DNA from: Chloroflexota bacterium
GTDB lineage: Bacteria; Chloroflexota; Anaerolineae; Fen-1058
Length of the DNA stretch: 8,974 nt
Direction of reading: 5' to 3'
NCBI GenBank assembly: GCA_016219235.1
Contig: JACRBO010000054.1
Coordinates: forward strand, 1 to 8,974
The notes under the pieces were generated by a model. It saw nothing but the letters and a program-made list of their open reading frames with translations. It was not told the DNA's origin and searched no databases. Positions within the stretch are counted from its first letter, which is position 1; each line of letters starts with the position of its first letter. Below, piece after piece: positions 6,320 through 8,974 of this stretch. Position numbers and translations under genes: made by a program.

Positions 6320-8284
6320 ATGCATAAACTGTCCCGCCATAAATTCACGCTGACTGCCTTGCTCATGTCCGCCGCCACACTGTTGGCCTACGGCGATGCC
6401 TTGCGCCTGCCATTCTTCTTCGACGACATGACGCACTATGTGTGGTTGCGTGGGCAGACGCTCACTTCAATCTTCGTCGACGCAACCGGGCGGCCGTATT
6501 ATCGGCCACTGCAATTCTTCCTGTGGAAAGTGTACGAGACGCTCACCGGCGTCGATACGGTCGTGGGCTATCACGCGCTGAGCTTGCTCGTGCACGTGAT
6601 CGATGCGATGCTTGTCGTCTTACTGGTCAACCGCTTGACTCGTTCTGATCGTTGGTGGCCGGCCATCACGGCCGGCTTGATCTTTGCACTGTTCCCCTTC
6701 TCGTATCAGGTAGTGACGCTGCCCGCGTCATTCACCCATCCGATGGTGGCGCTGTTCGTGTTGTTGACCGTGTTGGCCTATGATGCTTATCGCACCAGCG
6801 GACGGCGACGGTGGATCAGCGCGGCCTTGATCTGCGGGGTGCTGGCTTTCGGCAGCAACGAAGGTAGTCTGTTACTGGCGGGCTTGATTGTTTGGGTGGA
6901 AGTACTGCGCAGTCAGTCGATCACCGGCTTCATTCGACGCTGGCCGTGGGTGATTGTTTTCGGCCTGATGGCCGCCGCCTATTTTGTGTGGTATCAATCG
7001 CGCCCGCATGACGTGAGTAATGGCTTTGGCTTGCGCAGCGTGGAAACGATTGTCCAGAATGCGATCTATGCCTTGCAAGGTCTGACGTTTCCGCTGCAAC
7101 CGCTGGGCCGCGTGTTGATGGTAGCGGGCCTGAGCGATCAAGCCGCCGTGCTGATCATCGCCGTGCCGAGCCTGTTGGCGTTGGCGGTGTTGTTTGCGCT
7201 GACGAAACGCTTCAAACACTTCGTCTTTGGCGTGGGCTGGTTTGTGGTGTGCCTGACGCCGCCCGTGTTGATCCTCTCGCACGATTATTTCATCAATGCG
7301 CCGCGTGTGCTGTATCTGGCGTCGATCGGCGCGGCGTGGCTGTGGGCGCTGGCGATTGATCGGGCGGCGGGCGTCATCAAGCCGATCGGGTTTCGGCGCG
7401 GGTTTGCCATCGCTCTGATTTTGATCGTGCTTGTGCCGTCGTTCATGTTCATTCGACAGCGCATGGACTTGCACAACTTGAATGCCGCTCCGCTCAATGC
7501 CGCGCTGGATGTCGCATCGCAAGCGCCCGCCGACGCGAAGTTGTTGTTCGTGAATCTGCCCGCGTGGGTCAGCACATCGCAGTTCTGGTATCCCATCGGG
7601 CACGAGGGCGCGCTGTTTATGCCCGGTTACAGTACGATGGCGGACTTCGTCTCGACGAATCTGAATCGACCAGCTCAGGCGGTGGCGGTAGAGTTCAACA
7701 GCCTGTCGACGCCGCAGGCGTATTACTACGGCGTGTACGGTCCGGCTTTGGGCTGGGAGCAACTAACGCCCCAGGTGCGTGAGGCCGATCGAGTGTACTT
7801 CACCACGTATGCGGTGGGCAAGATTGATCTCATCGAGGCCGGGCGTGTGCTTGAAGCGAGCGCGCCTGTTCAGGAAACAGTGGCGGCGTTTAGCACGAGC
7901 GCGGTGTTGGAGCAGGCCGGCTGGTCATACTGCGGATCGCGGTTGAGTGTGCGACTCGCTTGGTCGGCGTTGCCCAACGGCGATTGGCGCGTCTTTGTGC
8001 ATCTGCTGAAACCGGACGGCAGTCTGGCCGCACAGCATGACGGTCCGCCCGTGATGGGCCTGTACCCGTTCTGGCAGTGGTCGTCGTCGGGCGAGCAGGT
8101 GGAGGATGTGCATCCGATCGATCTGACGGGATTGCCGCGCGATCAAGTTTATACGCTGGCCGTTGGGTTATATGATCCCGCAAACGGCGAACGCTTGATC
8201 GCCACGTCGCCCGACGGGACGCAGCCGACCGATCGGGCCGTGCGGATCGGTACGGTAACGATCGGGGCGGAAGCCTGCCGTTGA
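6320..8284 (+). CDS. GT-C fold membrane glycosyltransferase-like protein, second of two paralogues
   Basis: A 654-residue protein homologous over its whole length to the preceding gene product. The first membrane segment (about 9-27) leads into LPFFFDD with Asp35-Asp36, then YYRPL (60-64). Further shared points are a conserved acidic residue (Glu181, matching Glu197 of the neighbour), FINAPRVLYLASIG (324-337), LLFVNLPAW (408-416), YYYGVYGPALGW (468-479), VFVHLLKPDGSL (558-569) and GLYDPANGERL (616-626). About eleven membrane segments reach residue 378, followed by an extracytoplasmic domain of about 275 residues. It probably transfers a sugar from a lipid carrier outside the membrane; substrate is unknown. 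The ATG at 6320 is the only start that keeps the first membrane segment, but no Shine-Dalgarno sequence precedes it and no promoter is evident, so it may depend on read-through from the gene before. Confidence 0.75.
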   Translation: MHKLSRHKFTLTALLMSAATLLAYGDALRLPFFFDDMTHYVWLRGQTLTSIFVDATGRPYYRPLQFFLWKVYETLTGVDTVVGYHALSLLVHVIDAMLVVLLVNRLTRSDRWWPAITAGLIFALFPFSYQVVTLPASFTHPMVALFVLLTVLAYDAYRTSGRRRWISAALICGVLAFGSNEGSLLLAGLIVWVEVLRSQSITGFIRRWPWVIVFGLMAAAYFVWYQSRPHDVSNGFGLRSVETIVQNAIYALQGLTFPLQPLGRVLMVAGLSDQAAVLIIAVPSLLALAVLFALTKRFKHFVFGVGWFVVCLTPPVLILSHDYFINAPRVLYLASIGAAWLWALAIDRAAGVIKPIGFRRGFAIALILIVLVPSFMFIRQRMDLHNLNAAPLNAALDVASQAPADAKLLFVNLPAWVSTSQFWYPIGHEGALFMPGYSTMADFVSTNLNRPAQAVAVEFNSLSTPQAYYYGVYGPALGWEQLTPQVREADRVYFTTYAVGKIDLIEAGRVLEASAPVQETVAAFSTSAVLEQAGWSYCGSRLSVRLAWSALPNGDWRVFVHLLKPDGSLAAQHDGPPVMGLYPFWQWSSSGEQVEDVHPIDLTGLPRDQVYTLAVGLYDPANGERLIATSPDGTQPTDRAVRIGTVTIGAEACR

Positions 8285-8291
8285 TGGCCGG

Positions 8292-8320
8292 TTGACCCTA
8301 TCGGCGCGCATTGGTATAAT
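8292..8320 (+). promoter_or_regulatory. Strong sigma-70-type promoter of efp
   Basis: TTGACC (8292-8297) and TATAAT (8315-8320) are separated by 17 bases, and the -10 box carries the TGG extension (8312-8314). Transcription should start near 8327, leaving a leader of about 36 bases with AGGAG at 8345-8349. The -35 box begins eight bases after the upstream stop codon, so efp is likely transcribed independently of the membrane protein genes. Confidence 0.8.
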
Positions 8321-8362
8321 CCTCCCGCAAAATTCAAAAGAGTTAGGAGCAGTAGTTTCGCT

Positions 8363-8920
8363 ATGATTGACGTTAATGAACTCCGCAAGGGCACCACGTT
8401 TGAATATGAAGGCCGGTTGCTGCGCGTGCTGGAATACTCGCACAACAAACCCGGCCGGGGCAATGCCACCATCCGCACCAAGGTGCGCGATATTCGTTCC
8501 GGATCGACGTTTGAAAAGACGTTTGGGTCGGGCGACCGCGTGCAGGACATCCGCATCGAGAGCCTGGGCATGCAATACCTGTATCACGACGGCGACCTGT
8601 ATCACTTCATGGACAGTGCCACCTACGATCAGATCGCGCTGGATGCCAGGATGCTGGACGACGCCGTGAATTACTTGAAAGACGGCATGAACGTCGTGGT
8701 GCAAGACTACAACGGCGAAGCGCTGGGCATCGAACTGCCGGTGACCGTGGACCTGAAAATCATCCAGGCCGACGTGGCCGTGCGCGGCGATACGGCTTCG
8801 GGGGCCAGCAAGTACGTAACGGTCGAGACCGGCTATCGCGTGCAGGTGCCGTTGTTTGTCAACGACGGCGACACGATCCGCGTCGACACGCGCACCGGGG
8901 AATATCTGACAAGAGTGTAG
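8363..8920 (+). CDS. efp: Translation elongation factor P
   Basis: EF-P binds the ribosome between the P and E sites and relieves stalling at consecutive prolines. At 185 residues it has the usual family length and three beta domains: a KOW-like domain I (about 1-64), OB domain II (65-128) and OB domain III (129-185). Domain III carries the family signature: ADVAVRGDTASGASKYVTVE (136-155), then a closing V-P-L-F-V-N-x-G-D-x-I-R-V-D-T-R-T-G-E-Y (162-181). The tip of domain I reads NKPGRGNA (28-35), so the residue reaching the peptidyl-transferase centre is Arg32, not the Lys found in E. coli and Bacillus. Arg at this site is rhamnosylated by EarP in some proteobacteria; no modification enzyme is encoded here. 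The ATG at 8363 fits the family start; AGGAG lies 13 bases upstream, which is rather far. Confidence 0.97.
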   Translation: MIDVNELRKGTTFEYEGRLLRVLEYSHNKPGRGNATIRTKVRDIRSGSTFEKTFGSGDRVQDIRIESLGMQYLYHDGDLYHFMDSATYDQIALDARMLDDAVNYLKDGMNVVVQDYNGEALGIELPVTVDLKIIQADVAVRGDTASGASKYVTVETGYRVQVPLFVNDGDTIRVDTRTGEYLTRV

Positions 8921-8925
8921 TCGCG

Positions 8926-8965
8926 TAGTTTGTTAGTTGCTTAGTGCGATAGTCCAATAGTTGAA
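8926..8965. repeat. Period-8 TAGTNNNN tandem array
   Basis: Five exact TAGT tetramers recur at a strict 8-base interval (8926, 8934, 8942, 8950, 8958) with variable second halves TTGT, TGCT, GCGA, CCAA and TGAA. The array begins five bases after the efp stop codon. There is no hairpin followed by a T tract between efp and the window edge. A partner array in inverted orientation, as in the other two arrays of this window, could lie beyond 8974. Confidence 0.75.
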
Positions 8966-8974
8966 AAGCAAACC

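Noticed and set aside
6872..7762. A 296-codon open frame antisense to the second membrane protein
   Set aside because: Its product is a mass of Arg, His and Gln with no domain pattern, as expected from the complement of a GC-rich gene; the sense frame has clear motifs and membrane segments.
8926..8965. CRISPR-like periodic repeat
   Set aside because: The period is 8 bases with a 4-base constant part, far too short for CRISPR repeats and spacers, and no cas gene is present.

Overview
The window looks like a piece of a moderately GC-rich bacterial chromosome, most likely from Chloroflexota (Anaerolineae-like). That assignment is an inference. It rests on a stand-alone Roadblock/LC7 protein, an exonuclease-DinG fusion, large GT-C membrane proteins with a C-terminal extracytoplasmic domain, TTGACN-17-TATAAT and TGGTATAAT promoters, and spacers packed with short degenerate tandem repeats. 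No single marker proves it.

Layout. Positions 1-464 (minus) hold the N-terminal 154 codons of CTP synthase (pyrG), which runs off the left edge. The spacer 465-663 contains an inverted pair of heptamer repeat arrays and a strong hairpin that probably terminates the next gene. A Roadblock/LC7 protein lies at 664-1035 (minus) behind a near-consensus promoter. Its control region, 1036-1184, also carries an extended -10 element firing rightward into a 945-residue DEDDh exonuclease/DinG-type Fe-S helicase (1185-4022, plus). Two large paralogous GT-C membrane proteins follow on the plus strand (4159-6168 and 6320-8284). The spacers before them hold an inverted octamer array (4088-4141) and a four-hairpin cluster (6190-6288). 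Translation elongation factor P (efp, 8363-8920, plus) has its own near-perfect promoter. A period-8 TAGTNNNN array begins five bases after its stop codon and runs almost to the right edge.

How the genes relate. pyrG (CTP supply), dinG (DNA repair and unwinding) and efp (rescue of stalled ribosomes) are housekeeping genes. The two GT-C proteins share motifs from end to end and probably arose by tandem duplication. Their likely job is lipid-linked sugar transfer on the outer face of the membrane. The Roadblock protein is probably a small regulator of a GTPase encoded elsewhere. I see no phage, IS, CRISPR, toxin-antitoxin or defence cassette. I see no tRNA or rRNA gene.

The most unusual content is between the genes. 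Three spacers each carry a different degenerate 7- or 8-nt tandem repeat, two of them as inverted pairs, and a fourth carries a quasi-palindromic cluster of four hairpins sharing a GATnnATC-like core.
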